64,000 bases of DNA from Pogonophryne albipinna (GCA_028583405.1 CM053256.1:18191534-18255533); one strand, 5' to 3'; positions 47,994 through 62,573 are shown, counted from the first letter of the stretch. Translations and numbers: made by a program. Notes: a model not told the origin generated them from the letters alone.

Positions 47994-48782
47994 TCTCAGA
48001 GTTTTTCTCAGAGTGGCAGCACGTGTGTCTGATGGACAGATGGATGAGCAGGCTGATCAGCAGAGGATACGCCCTGCATTTCGCCCCCCCCCCCAAGTTC
48101 AATGGGATACAGGAAACACTCCTGTCCTCCCAGAAGCCATGTCTTGCGCTCCAATCAGAGCTGCTGGAACTCCTGTTGAAAGAGGCTATTTCCAGGGTTC
48201 CTCAAGGAGAAGAAAATCAGGTGCTGGAATGTGTTCACCAGGACGACTGGTTCACTTCCACCTGAAGGATGCATACTTCCACGTACCCATCAGCCCGAAA
48301 CACAGGAAATTCCTGCGTTTCTCATTTCAGGGAATATCAGACCAGACAATCGTCTGCCGTTCGGATATTTCCTGGCTCCTCGCATTTTTGTGTAGAGAAG
48401 GCTGGAGCCACTACACAGAGGAGGGATGAGAGTGTGGTTTCCTCTGGACGACCTGCTATTTGCTGGCTCGCTCCAGTGAGGAATTTGCTTTACAGACGTT
48501 ACATCTCGTATCACATCTGTCAAAGCCTGGGTTTTCATAATGAATTTGAAGAAGAGCTGTCCTCTTCCCTCTCAGATATCCATTTATCTGGGAGTGGAAT
48601 TAAACTCAGCCAGCAGAGCGCGGCTCTCGCGGCAGCGAGTGGAGGAAACTGACAGCTCCCTCTCCGGCGTGTCACATCCCGCAGGCCCTCTCCGTGATAC
48701 AGCTGCTCAGCATGACATCAGCTGGTTACGTGGGGATCCCCCTGGGACTCCCCCCACAGGAGGAGTCTCCAGAGGTGGTTAA
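47984..48782 (+). pseudogene. DIRS reverse transcriptase / RNase H, broken
   Basis: The first piece (47984-48265) reads RGYALHFAPPPKFNGIQETL, then LELLLKEAISRVP, the conserved entry to DIRS/Ngaro reverse transcriptase. A deletion removes the middle of the fingers. A frame change then gives HLKDAYFHVPISPKHRKFLR, with the first catalytic Asp in the KDAYFHV context. After more shifts, the PLDDLLF region (about 48440) holds the position of the second catalytic motif. QISIYLGVELNS-type text (48540-48640) is near the RNase H boundary. At least four frame breaks are present. Confidence 0.8.
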
Positions 48783-49269
48783 TTCGCCCCGCGCATCGAC
48801 CCCGTGCGTCAGAGGTAAATGTGCTGGAGCTGTTCTCCGGTTTGGTAAGTATTCCAGCACTTCGCCCTGTTGCTGTACAATCAGACATGTGTTGATTTGC
48901 ACAGACAACAGGCCACGGCAGCCTACCTCAATTGCCAGGGAGGAGTACGATCTGCGCAGCTTCTGAACGCAGCCAGGCGGCTGCTGTTCTGGGCGTGCAC
49001 ACACGTTGCTCTCATCAGAGCGAATTGAACAGAGGGGCTCGCAGAACGCAGCAGCCGTTTTTATGCAAGGAGTATGGAGACTCAGACCTGTGTCACGCAC
49101 ACTGGCGGGTGACGCGCCTCCGGATCCAAGGAGATGGCAGTTCAGCTGTTTTACCGCCCTAACCCGGCTTCATGCCTAAGGTCATCACAACTCTTTTAGG
49201 TCAAGAGTGATCAACCTGGCTGGCTTATTCCCCCCTCCTCACAGGTCGGAGGAAGAAGCCACGTCTCAT
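48783..49269 (+). other. Degenerate middle of the DIRS element
   Basis: Overlapping open frames on both strands (for example 48726-49100 minus) have no motif. By position this would be RNase H and the start of the recombinase. CICTDNR-like text near 48895-48910 is compatible with RNase H, but the call is weak. Confidence 0.4.
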
Positions 49270-49641
49270 CTCCTCTGTCCTGTGCGCGCGCTGTCCTGCT
49301 AGTGGCGCCGCACGGCTGCCTTGCGCCGTTCTCAGCGCCTGTTTGTGCACTATAGAGAGCGCTCGTTAGGGCAGCCTCTGTTTGCGCAACGGCTGTCACA
49401 CTGGCTGTGTGAGGCTGTGTCACAGGCATATGTCTCCTCTGGGTTGGATCCCCCGGAGAACATCAGTGCGCACTCCACCAGAGGAATTTTTCTCCTCCAC
49501 GGCTTTGCACGGAGGAATGTCAGTGGAAGACATGTGCACTGCTGCATCTTGGTCTTCCCCCTGTTCATTTATTCATTTTATTTGAGAGATGTCTCCCATT
49601 CCTCTCTGACACACCCTGTACTGGGTGTCCTGTCGGAGTGA
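49270..49641 (+). pseudogene. DIRS tyrosine recombinase, C-terminal part
   Basis: The frame reads LRRSQRLFVHYRERSLGQPL, then QRLSHWLCEAVSQAY and ISAHSTRGIF, which supplies the His-x-x-Arg of tyrosine recombinases. A frame change follows. The neighbouring frame then has MSVEDMCTAASWSSP, and FYLRDVSHSS near the end supplies a Tyr at the expected active-site position. It is broken by at least two shifts, so it is not functional as it stands. Confidence 0.78.
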
Positions 49642-50114
49642 GTGACGTCAGGGAGCCAGCTGTGCGCCTCTCTCCTACCTCTCGGCACACAAAGAGCGGC
49701 GCTTTTTCCCTCTAATGAGAGGAATGTTTCCTTTTTTTCCTCTGACACATTTTTGGTACGGAGTGTCTTGTCAGAGTGAGTGATATCAGGAATCCAGCTG
49801 TGTGCTCTCCTGCCTGTCTACACGCAGAGAGCTGCTGTTCCCCCTCTTTTTGTCACTGGGCAAAGTATGACCTTCGTCTCTACTTTTTCACAGCGGCAGG
49901 TATGTATTGTTCCCAGCCTTCGTCCCCTCATGGAGAATATTCATGTTATGCTATATTCCAGGGACTGTGATGCGCCATTCGCATGGCGCAATAGGCATGG
50001 GTTGTTATTGAGCAGGTGTGTCTGTGCTTCTAGTACCGGGCGGACCCAGTGGGGCGCAGACTACATCATGCTTCGCCCTTAACCCAATAGCGATGCGAAG
50101 CCATATACGAAATA

Positions 50115-50423
50115 GAACTGAAGTTACCTACTGTAACTCCAGCTTCTATGAGTATTGGCGTTGCCCTCTAAGTGCTGGGCCCCACTGGCTCCACGAATAG
50201 CTGAAGAAAAGTTGTGTATTGTGTATGGAAGCAGATTGTCGGGCCTCCTTCCTATTTATACCGGAAGGGAGCCCGAGGGTAGGGCCCACCTTGCGGGCGG
50301 GCGTGGACTACAAGTGTTTTCAGTGCTGCGCGGGGGCGCAGGGGGATTACCCAATAGCGATAGCCTTAGAGGGCTACGCCAATACTCATAGAAGCTGGAG
50401 TTACAGTAGGTAACTTCAGTTTC
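50115..50423. repeat. 56-bp inverted repeat (DIRS terminal region)
   Basis: Arms 50115-50170 and 50367-50423 are near-perfect reverse complements built on AAGTTACCTACTGTAACTCC and CTTCTATGAGTATTGGCG, with a 196-bp loop. The word ACCCAATAGCGAT lies near both arms (about 50083 and 50350). This fits the inverted terminal repeat / internal complementary region of DIRS elements. Confidence 0.85.
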
Positions 50424-50429
50424 TCTGGC

Positions 50430-51371
50430 TGCAGTCACCACTCTATGTCCCGCCCACAGCGCTATCTGATAGGCTATTACTGAAGTGTCAATCAACACTG
50501 AAGATTTTCAGGGCGGGAGCCAGCCAGAGAGGTGGGACCTTCTCAGATTACAGGCAGGTGCAAAAGAACGCAGACACAGACTGAAGCAAGCAGCAGCGCG
50601 AGCGGCAAAGCCATACATGTGTTAAACCGAAGTTCAATAAACATCCCAATCCCCTATGCTGAAGTTGCAAAAACACCACGATCTTATGATCCAATTCTAT
50701 CAGTTTCCCAGTTACACAGGGACGCGGGAAGTCAGTCAGAGTTGGGGGTGCGTGCAGCGTCTTGCAGCGGAGTAACTGTGGTGCGGAGGGGGGGCTGCGA
50801 GTGGAGCCTCGCAGTTTTTCAGGTTGATATGTGAAGCTCATTAGCTAGCCAACATGTATCTAGCAAATGTTTAGCAAAATATTAGAAGTGAGGCTACTAG
50901 ACTAACGTTAGGTCTACTGTAATAGCCTCACTTTTAATAATTTGCAAAACATTAGCTAGCACTAGTGTTTTGTAGTTGCTAGCAGTTTATTGGGATTTTA
51001 TGCTAGATAGACAGGCATTGTTTTGATATAATAAATTAAGCATTATTGTTAGTTAAGCATGTCAGCCTGCAGCCCCACTTCTTGTCTCTCTCTAACTCAT
51101 TGCAGATGACTGCACTAAAGAAAAGGGCACAGAGAGGAAACCAGTTGTAAGATGTTTAAAAGTTCATTCAACATAATATATGCTTAAATGCATTTCAAAG
51201 AAGTTGTGTTGAGTTGTGTTGGAGTTTGTGTTATTCTACATTTTGACACCAAGATTTTCTGATTTTACTGCAAATGTATATCGGTTCCAAATATCGGTTA
51301 TCGGTCTCCTTGATTACTAATAATCGGTATCGGTATTGGCCTTGAAAAAGCCATATCGGTCGATCCCTAGT
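50430..51371. mobile_element. hAT-like right end and unassigned flank
   Basis: From about 51264 there are repeated TATCGGT words, ending at GCCATATCGGTCGATCCCTA. Read on the minus strand this is TAGGGATCGACCGATATGGC, a common fish hAT-type end. The left end was not found. The upstream 50430-51260 holds GC-rich sequence with no recognisable frame, possibly the element body. Confidence 0.45.
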
Positions 51372-51463
51372 AAGGAGGGCCACTGCAACATCTCCAAGCT
51401 CTGGTTCGGACTCTTCCTAAATGAATGAAAGAGAGATAATAATCACAAACTGGGTGTTGGTCA

Positions 51464-51574
51464 TGCATTACATTACATTACATGTTACTTGTTATATGTC
51501 AGATTCCTCCGCGTACCGCTAGCGGGAGCTGGCGTACCACCAGTGGTACACGTACCACAGGTTGAAAACCACTG
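51464..51574. mobile_element. SINE tail fragment and hAT right end
   Basis: GCATTACATTACATTACATG-TTACTTGTTA (51464-51497) matches the tail of the SINE at 51635. It is followed by a segment with two GCGTACC words that ends in GGTTGAAAACCACTG at 51574, a hAT-type terminus. These are small remnants. Confidence 0.5.
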
Positions 51575-51634
51575 GTTTAAGGGATTAGACTGTTTTAATT
51601 ATTAAATCAAATGGCCGGAACCAGATACTAAAGC

Positions 51635-51842
51635 TGCATTACATTACATGACATGTTACTTGTTAGACGCTTTTTATCCAAAGCAACTTACATACTCAAT
51701 ACTGTGGACAATCCCCACAGGAGCAATTTGGGGTGAAGTGTCTCAGGGACACAACGACATGCTGACTGCAGTGGGGTTTGAACCTGTGCTCCCTTGATCC
51801 GAACACCAATGCTCTATCCACTGCGCCTCACGCGCCTGGCAG
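51635..51842 (-). mobile_element. tRNA-derived SINE
   Basis: Read on the minus strand the head carries an A-box-like GGCGCAGTGGATAGAGC (51827-51811) and a B-box-like GGTTCAAACCCC (51784-51773), spaced as in a tRNA-derived polymerase III promoter. The body includes CTTTGGATAAAAAGCGTC. The tail is repeated ATGTA/TAATG units. The length of about 208 bp is usual for a SINE. It is a retroposon, not a functional tRNA gene. Confidence 0.8.
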
Positions 51843-51951
51843 GAACATTTTAAAAAATCGTAATTTTTTGTGTGGCAATATATTTTGACTGCAACTCTTG
51901 GATATAGGTTTTCTAAGTTGTTCATATTTTAGTTAGAACTATGTTTTAGAG

Positions 51952-54655
51952 CAGAGGTGACCAGTACGTCGACCGCGGGCGGCAATGCTGGTAGACCGCG
52001 AGTCATTCATTAAAAAAAAAAAATCAAGCTCCGTTAAAATAGACAAAACTGGTTTTGATCCCTCCTCCCTTGGCCTCCCTGCCACTTAATTCAGGAGTTT
52101 ACTTGATTGACAGAAAAAGCGACCTATCGCTTTCCAGTCTGTAACCCAGAATGCAAAGCGATATAAAATCAGTCAAGTGCGGGAAAACTCAAATTAATGT
52201 AAACAAGAGACAAATAACAAAATGAGTGCGGGACCGAGCAAAAAGCTAAAAACATACCACTTCCACCCAGAATGGGAGGAAGAATATTTTTTTGTGATGT
52301 CACATTCAAACGTTATTTGCCTTATTTGTAAAGCAAGCGTCGCTCTGCCAAAGAAATGTAACGTGGAGAGGCATTATCGGAGTGTTCACAAGGCATATGA
52401 CAGCGACTTCCCTCCGAGTAGCGAGTTGAGAAAGAGAAAGGTGAGGGAACTTAAGTCACAATTAGCTGGACAGCAGTCACTTTTCTTAAAGCCGACATCC
52501 ACCGCAAAGGCAGCCACTGAAGCATCTCTACGAGTGAGTCACGCTATAATCAAACACAAAAAATCCTTTCAAGATGGAGAGATGGTGAAAGAAGCCTTCG
52601 TAGAAGCAGCAGACGCCTTGTTTCGGGATTACACAAACAAAACAGAAATAGTAAACGCTATCAAGGCCGTCCAATTATCACGGAGCACAGTCACACGTCG
52701 CTGTGAAGTCATGGCTGAGGATTTGACCCAGCAACTCAGGAAGGACATAGAAGACTGCGAGTGTTTCTCACTCCAACTAGACGAGTCCACTGACGTGATC
52801 GATACAGCACAATTGTGCATTTTTATCCGGATGGTGTTCACAGACATGACGGCGAAAGAGGAACTGCTGACAATTCTGCCAATAAGGAACACACTCGGTC
52901 CGAGGACATTTTTCGGACGTTTAAAAACTTTGTTGACAAAACTAAACTCCCCATGTCTAAGTTGAGTTCCATCACAACGGATGGTGCGCCTGCGATGGTG
53001 GGCCGGTGTAATGGCTTCATCGCAAAATGCAGAGAGGATGACATATTCCCTGACTTTCTGAATTATCACTGCATCATACACCAGCACGCACTTTGTGCTA
53101 AAATGCTGAACATGAAAGAGGTAATGGATGTGTCACTTAAAGTGGCCTGTTCTATTCGGGCAAGACCTCTTCAAAGACGGCTGTTTCGTGCATATCTGGA
53201 GGATGCCGACTGTGTTCACACTGACCTCTTACTACACACCGATGTAAGATGGCTGAGTAGGGGCATTTTCTCGAGAGATTTGAGTGCTTCTACCGGAGAT
53301 AAAGGCATTTCTCCATGGCACCAAGCTCGCGGAGTACGCACGTCTAGATGACGAGGAGTGGCTGTTAGATTTGGCGTTTTTAACAGACATTACACACATG
53401 TTAAATGAGCTGAACTTGGAGCTACAAGGGAAAGACAGAACTGTGGTTGACATGATCAGCTCAGTTAATGCCTTCAAACGAAGACTGCATCTGCTGTGAT
53501 CAAAGCTGCAGCGCAAAGATTTGGCCAACTTCCAAAACATCGCCTCTGAGCTGGAGAAGCAAGGGAAGGACAGCGCGCTCCTTGACAGTGCGCGCTACAC
53601 AGAGCAAGTCAATAACATTACATCTGACTTCGAGAAACGCTTCCGAGACTTCGCTTTGCTCGAGCCAATCGCCACATTCATGTGCTATCCATTTAGTGAA
53701 GACCATGATATTGATTCGCTGGCCCAAAACATCGGAGCAGTGTTTCATCTGAACCCGTCTGCGCTGGAGGATGAGATGTTGTCGCTGCAGGCCGACATCC
53801 AGTTGAAGGCGCGTGCCCATGCCGGACAGTTTTGGAACTTATTCAGGGTTGAAAAGTATCCAAACGTCAGAAAATGTGCCACCTCACTGACCTCACTCTT
53901 CGGCTCGACTTATTTATGCGAGTCAGCCTTCTCCCAAATGAAGATAGTGAAGTCGAAATACCGTTCCCAATTAACTGATGAACATTTGGAGGCCTGCCTG
54001 AGACTAGCCATCAGCAGTTACTGTCCTGATTATGCAACATTGACGGACTCCATTCAGTGCAAGTCATCAGAATATGGTAGGGACCCACCTAAATATATTG
54101 AATTGTGTTTTGCAGCATTATATCAGGACCATGGAGAGAGGTTTCTTACCCTGCTGTTTTTATGTGTTTCTTAACAGAGAAATGAAGGGACAGTCAGCAG
54201 AGAAAGAGAGAGAGAGAGAGAGAGAGAGTTAACATGCCTATATTGGACCTATGTATATATCATTATAACTTTGAGAGACTGTTCATAGGACCCATTTGAG
54301 TCTGGTGTCTAAGTTGAGTGTTCTACTCGTTTATTGTATTCCTTGTACTTATATTTGTGTTTTATGTTTAAGATTTCAGGACATGGAGAGTGGTTTCTTA
54401 GCCTGCTTGTTATGTGTTTCTTACACAGAGAGAGAGAGAGAAATAGAGAGAGGTTATCATGCCATTTTAGTTTTATGTATTCATGTATTTGTTTCTGTTC
54501 AAGAACCCAAATAGAGTTGTTGTAGTTATCCCATGTATACATAAAACGTGTTATTCAGCCCCTTGCAATTTGGGATTTTATTTTTGGTTGGTAGACCTCG
54601 GTGAGCTGGTCATTTCAAAAGTAGCCCACCGGCCCAAAAAGTGTGGGCACCCCTG
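51952..54655 (+). mobile_element. 2704-bp hAT element with 8-bp target duplication
   Basis: The left end is CAGAGGTGACCAGTACG. The right end read on the minus strand is CAGGGGTGCCCACACTTT. TTTTAGAG flanks both sides (51944-51951 and 54656-54663). It holds one transposase gene with a few breaks (52222-54174). The region after the gene has a duplicated block: TCAGGACCATGGAGAG at 54124 and TCAGGACATGGAGAG at 54376, each followed by AGAG repeats. A deleted relative lies at 736-1657. Confidence 0.94.
52222..54174 (+). pseudogene. hAT transposase with two frameshifts and one stop
   Basis: The N-terminus has a BED-like zinc finger, CLIC...HYRSVH (residues about 33-57). The first frame runs to about 52890 and includes SLQLDESTDVIDTAQLC with the first acidic catalytic position. 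A shift leads to the frame with SSITTDGAPAMVG, containing the second, and YHCIIHQHALCAK. A second shift near 53270 leads to FLTDITHMLNELNLELQGKD. A TGA at 53497-53499 precedes the remaining open part. The C-terminal dimerisation block STYLCESAFSQMKIVKSKYR lies near 53910. The family is close to the GTF2IRD2/ZBED-like transposases. The protein would be about 650 residues, usual for hAT. Confidence 0.9.
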
Positions 54656-54663
54656 TTTTAGAG

Positions 54664-57269
54664 AGTTGTTTTGTAAACAGACTACACATTTAAAGGTGAA
54701 AAACAAGTGTTCTAGACCAAAGAATCAGACGAGGTGCCAATAAATGTTTTACTTATCTTCAGTATCGCTTCAAACAAAAAAAAAGATTCAGTTCATTTGT
54801 ATTTGGGTGAAGGGAAAACAGACCAAAACCTCTACAAATCACACAAACTATATGGATGGATAGACAGAAACAGGATAAGTGCAAACAAATATTTGTATTT
54901 TATTGAACTATTCACTTAATATAGAGTGGTACTGTTAATTAATTAAGGAGACTCACTGTGCAAGTTCGGGAAAATCCAGAGGTGTCCTCTTGCAGATAAA
55001 CAGGAAGGGCATGGATAACGGTGGTACGCCTGGTCATGTAATTCCTATAACGATAAAAATACAAGCGTACAAACTGTTGACTATGAAGTTTACTGAACAA
55101 ACCTGTCAATCCAACAATCCAATCAGAACATATATCCACAGATAACCTGTTCACATCTTTAATGCAATCAGACAAATAGCAAAAACAAAGTGGACTAATT
55201 GTAAAATTCAAAAGATATTTTTTTAATCTGTCCAACATTAGATGTTCAACCTTTGCATTGTAAAAATAATCTCTTTACCTGTTCATCGTGGATTTTAAAA
55301 ATGTCAGCCAAAGCCTCAGCTAGTTTTGAACGCCTTCTGTCTAAATATGGCCATCAGTCGAGGAAGATGGCGGTCAAAAGTAGCGTAGAACGTGTTCGAC
55401 AGATTCTGGTTTGTAATCTGTTGGAACTCTGCATACACCTATTTAAAAAACGTAGAAAGTACAGAAACACGTAACTCTGGATTTGTTTTAATGTTTGAGG
55501 TGCAATAAACGACACAGCAGCTTTTTGGCATGTTAAAACTATTATTTTCTGCCTCGCTCATGAGAGTAACAGCTGGCGAAATTACAGCCTCGCCTACTGA
55601 TTTCAAACGTGTGCTCTAAAATGATATTTATAAATGATTATTATCATTATTATAAGCAAGACAATAAATGGCAAAGATATGTAGAAAATAAACGTATTTA
55701 AGATACGTTCATAACGAACGTAACGTGGGAGAAAATACGTTTCTAGCTAAACGTAATTGAGAATGCAGTTTAGTTCTGTGGGAACGTAATTTTTAGGAGA
55801 CAGGGTTGCCATAATACAAATACAATACAAAATACAAATTATTATGTATACAAATAAAATAAAAGAAGCCTCCCGTGAGTTACTACAAGCTAAAAAGTAG
55901 ATTTTAAAAACGTTTTATAGAATAAAAGCTCACTGCTGGACGTTGTAGAAATGCGTGTGTGCACCACGACAAAGGAGCCTCATTCACTTTACATTGGGGT
56001 TGTTTGCGTGGTGCAGACACGTAAATGTAGCAAAGTTCGTGACTCCACCACACAATGCGGAGTCGTGGTGGAGTCACGCATTCTGGTGATATCAGGTTGT
56101 ACCAAACCTGTGAAGTTTTGGGCTGTTTGGAGTATTTTCACTGAAGTTATGAGAAAACCGTGTATTATTACATTACTCTCTCTCTTCTCTCTCTCTTCTC
56201 TTGACCTTCGTCATATGATGATGACACCCCATAATTGACGTAGAGCTGTTGAGGGCAGGACCATTAACCATTATCTGAAGTCTGCTGCTCTGAGCATGTC
56301 AGTTGGAGTTATGACATCATCGTGTTCCATGACACAGGTGTTTATATTTGAGCTAACGAGCTCTGTAGAGATCAAAGGTTTCCATTGTTCTGAATGAGAG
56401 ATAAACCTCTTACATGTGAACGTTTTGTGGAAGAACGATAACAGATATCTCTGAAATTTGAAATGTCAAGCATTTCAAGGAAGTTGAGTATCTGAAGTGT
56501 AATTTTTGTGTAGTTTCGGGTTAATAATGTGGCCTTTTTGGCAGTTTAACTAAAGGTGTGCGGCTGCTACCGTGAGGAAATATCTGCCTGAAATTACAAT
56601 GGGCTTTAATGGAGGAATGTTGAACGTTTTTGTCACTTCATGCCCTCAAGAGGCATTTTGTTTAATTATTTGTCATTTTTCAAGCTACGAGATGTTTTCC
56701 TACGTTTGTCATGAAAAATTATGTCTCAGGAATGTAGGGTTTGGGAATTATGGCAGTTTTAAAAAAAATATGAAGGCACATTTCAAGATTTTCTCCACTC
56801 TAGCTGTGACATCACGCACTCTAGTTAATGTTAAAATCTGAAGAAAACCTCTATAACAAGGTCTGAACAATGTTTAATATCTCTAAAAGTAAGAATCACA
56901 TTTATAAGTTGTTTTACACGAATAATGTCAGAAATATGTGTAACATTTTAAAGTTGGAATGAGGTTTCTGAGTGAAAGTATGAATGAACAGTTAGCAGTT
57001 GAATCGCATGAAGATTTGTTGAAGTCTGAAGATTTTCTCCATTGACTTCAATGTTAAAAATGTGATGAATTATGGGATGTATCTCTGGAATTATGAAAGT
57101 TATGAATGAGAAAAGTAATAGCCTGCGATTCCCGACTGAGCTGAACGTTTTGATGTTTGAACGGAGTTTCTGCGGTGTTCAATGCGGGAGGAGAAGAGGG
57201 CCAAAATACCGGCGGAATAATAATAATAAACTTTTCGTCCGTAGAAGAACAGATAGTTGGAATGCTGTT
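54664..57269. other. Intergenic stretch with repeat traces
   Basis: No gene is supported. At 55690-55800 AAATACGTTTCTAGC and GGGAACGTAATTTTT are words of a known dispersed fish repeat. At 56850-57230 an AT-rich block ends with CGGCGGAATAATAATAATAA, also reminiscent of a dispersed repeat. Open frames here (for example 55951-56238 plus, 56572-56841 plus) have no motif. Confidence 0.45.
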
Positions 57270-57640
57270 ATCAGCATTCCCACTAAATTATTTTGTAATT
57301 GTAATGTTTTTTTTTTATTTCAACAGTGAGCTACAAAGACAATCAGATTAATATCAAAATAATATGTAACTGTTATCAAAACGTAGTGCAACTGTAGAAG
57401 CTTGCTCTGTTGTCTCACTGAAAGAATAACTTTTACCACGTTTTTTACAGACAATATTGAGAGATAAATAGTAGCAGTTCTCACTATGTGTTAAATATCT
57501 TTGCCTTCAATACATTACATTAGAAAGCTGACAAAGTCATATTGCTAAATATCTAAATGTAACTTTTTGCATGGAAAAAACCCTCAACTTAACTGATGTG
57601 TTAGTGATCTAGTATTTAGTATTGTTTAATGGAATGTATA
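57270..57640. repeat. Dispersed repeat, inverted copy
   Basis: Reverse complement of 34776-35165 with high identity. Shared words, read on the plus strand here, include TGAGCTACAAAGACAATCAG and CCCTCAACTTAACTGATG. Confidence 0.8.
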
Positions 57641-58236
57641 ATACATGTCAGCCTGTCAACTTGCATTGCTCTCTTTTTGTGTCAAATCCTGCTGCAGAGC
57701 GCATTTCTCGTAAAAGGTGGTAACTCTTGGTTTTTGTTGTTTCCTCTGCTTGGTGTTAACACTGTGCAAAGGTGTCAGTGTGGTTTCTCAGAAAAGTTCC
57801 TTTGCATCTGTTGAAATGTAGCAAAAAGTGAGTAGGGGAATATGTATTCTAATGAGGAGCTTTTCTTTCTATATGTGTTCTGTTCACTTTGGAAAGTAGC
57901 TTTCAGCTCACCAGGAGTAAGAGATTTTTGTTTGAGTTTTATCTTTAATATGTAAAACGTTCGCAGTTAAAATTAGAATTCAAATTAGCTTGTAGGTTTA
58001 AATGTTATGCAACAGATTAACGGTATATCAAAATTCAGATTAAAATGGTTCAACATAACTTCTTTAAGACTAAAATGTAGTCGCTAAGTAATGTTTCTAA
58101 CAGTAGGGGAGGGTTCCTTTTAATATGTTAAAAATCACACAGACAAAATACCTTTTCTTTTTGGCACCTCTTCTTTAATGACAATTAAAATATATCGTCT
58201 CAGCCAAATGTAACAGTAATGAACATTATATTAGTG
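57641..58236. other. Intergenic stretch
   Basis: Nothing recognised between the repeat and the likely 3' end of the chemokine receptor gene. Confidence 0.45.
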
Positions 58237-58242
58237 TTTATT
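58237..58242 (-). terminator. Candidate poly(A) signal of the chemokine receptor
   Basis: AATAAA on the minus strand, about 780 bp after the stop codon. It is the best-placed canonical signal seen downstream. Use of this site is inferred. Confidence 0.4.
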
Positions 58243-59018
58243 ATAGAAGTAGTCTGTCATTGTCTTGATAATGTTACATTACAATGGCAGTAAGAAAGCT
58301 GCAGAAAGCTACAATGTGCAGTAAAAACCCAATATGTGAATGAATGTATAAAATGACTATGTTCCAATACAATATGAAATTGCAGTGAAATACCAGGACA
58401 ATAAAGGTAAACAGTATAAAAACAGTGTTAAAAACAAAATATGTACATACTACTTTACATATTTACAAATGTGAGCCATAAAACAATGTTGGGAGTTATG
58501 AACAATGACATGTGTGTAAGAAGAGTTCATTGTTGTCAATAGATTGAAATCCTTGATAAATCCCATGCACAGCTCAACAGGTTTTACATCACCCTGTGTT
58601 TGTTTTACTTTGTGGTTTTGATTAATCAAACATGAATGAGAAACTGTTTCCACAAGTTATGAAAAACATTTGTTTTCCAAAGTGACAGCTATTCCATACA
58701 GTATGAATGTATTTCTTAAATGTTCAGGCTCATAATCTCATCACAGCGAACAGACTTAATGGTTACAGGCTGTCAAGACAAAGATTGTATTGAAAATATT
58801 TGACAATAAAAATAATTACTACCAGAGCCCCCTTGATGAGCATATGCAATAACATTGAATGGTTGAAACAAAATAAAATAAAAAACGATTTAAACCTACA
58901 AGCAGCTTATTAAAATGTCACACTGCTGATTAAAAACAGTCAAAAAGGGAAATTTGAAACACATATGTATGGACTCTTCATGGTCCATAAAACCATAACA
59001 TAATCTGCCCTACACCTT

Positions 59019-61685
<2,667 letters not shown>

Positions 61686-61850
61686 GATGATATCACAGTG
61701 ATGCCTGTTCCTCTCAGATGTAGACAGTGGCTGCTCTTCAGGGCTCTTTATTTCTCTTTCCAGATCTTGATTGACAAGAGATTCTCACATGTAAAGTGAT
61801 GCACTGACTGTCTTACTTTCCGCAGTACCCTATTAATGAGTAGCATAGAA
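61686..61850 (-). promoter_or_regulatory. Probable 5' UTR and promoter of the chemokine receptor
   Basis: Upstream of the ATG, the minus strand reads AGAGGAACAGGCATCACTGT, with no other ATG for about 60 bp. A weak TATA-like AAATAAAG lies at about 61749-61756, and a palindromic CAGCTG at about 61860. The transcription start is inferred near 61725. There is no direct evidence for it. Confidence 0.35.
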
Positions 61851-62229
61851 AGAGAAGTACAGCTGTTTCCTGTACGTCTCTATGTGTGAATCTGAGATCT
61901 TTATCAGTTGCCCCCATCTGTTTACATCTACATATTTTGTTATGTAGACAAATCTTTAACACATTGAAAGCAACCATAATATTTAATCACACTCCAGTAT
62001 GATTCTAAAAACATACTCCTATTAATTAGGGCGTGAAAGTATGTCCCAAACATTTTTGGTGACACAGTGACCCTTTTATTCGATACCTTTACCTCCTATA
62101 TTCAAAAGGGAATTGGTGGCGTCCATTTAGATGTTTTGTTTTATAGACACATTCTTTGTCTTGTTATGGTTGTCATTATAGTGGACTATTGCTTTTTCAC
62201 ACCTGACTTTTCTCTATCTTACCCTATGT
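61851..62229. other. Intergenic stretch
   Basis: AT-rich with no recognisable gene. A 77-codon plus-strand frame (62067-62300) runs into the hAT element and is chance. Confidence 0.45.
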
Positions 62230-62573
62230 CAGGGGTGTCAAACTCAATTTCATCCCGGGCCACATCAGCATTATGGTTGCACTCAAAGGGCCGGTTGTAA
62301 TTTTAATTATATATAAATAATATACATATGTAAATATATAATGTATATTAAATAATGTATTATATTACATTGTTGGCCCTGCATTGGATTATTATCAGTT
62401 CTGGTAATATCTTCCTAAATAACTACGTCTGAAAGCAGAAGTCGAGGGCAAATAATTGAAAGTGAATATTCAACAATTACACCAATTGTATATTATATTC
62501 TTTGCAAGCTCTTGCGGGCCACATAAAATTAGGTCGCGGGACAGATTTGGCCCCCGGGCCTTGAGTTTGACAC
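62230..62573. mobile_element. Non-autonomous hAT element, right tip lost
   Basis: The left end is CAGGGGTGTCAAACTCAAT. The right side holds CCCGGGCCTTGAGTTTGACA, its inverted form, but lacks the last few bases. CTATGT occurs directly before the left end and directly after the right end, consistent with a target duplication. The interior is AT-rich and non-coding. Confidence 0.75.

Larger units (their letters stand above)
47222..50425 (+). mobile_element. Decayed DIRS-type retrotransposon
   Basis: DIRS elements encode a gag-like protein, a reverse transcriptase/RNase H and a tyrosine recombinase instead of an integrase. Here the order is a repeat-containing gag-like frame (47466-47993), reverse transcriptase pieces (47990-48780), tyrosine recombinase pieces (49270-49620) and an inverted-repeat end (50115-50423). 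All coding parts are broken. The left terminal repeat was not recognised. Confidence 0.8.

Noticed and set aside
48726..49100. Minus-strand 124-codon frame inside the DIRS element
   Set aside because: It is antisense to the expected RNase H/recombinase region, has no motif, and its composition follows the GC-rich plus-strand coding sequence.
51635..51842. Functional tRNA gene
   Set aside because: A-box and B-box-like words are present, but the sequence cannot form a full cloverleaf and continues into a SINE body and repeat tail.
55951..56841. Plus-strand frames of 89-95 codons
   Set aside because: They have no motifs and no splice or poly(A) context, and the surrounding sequence looks like dispersed repeats.
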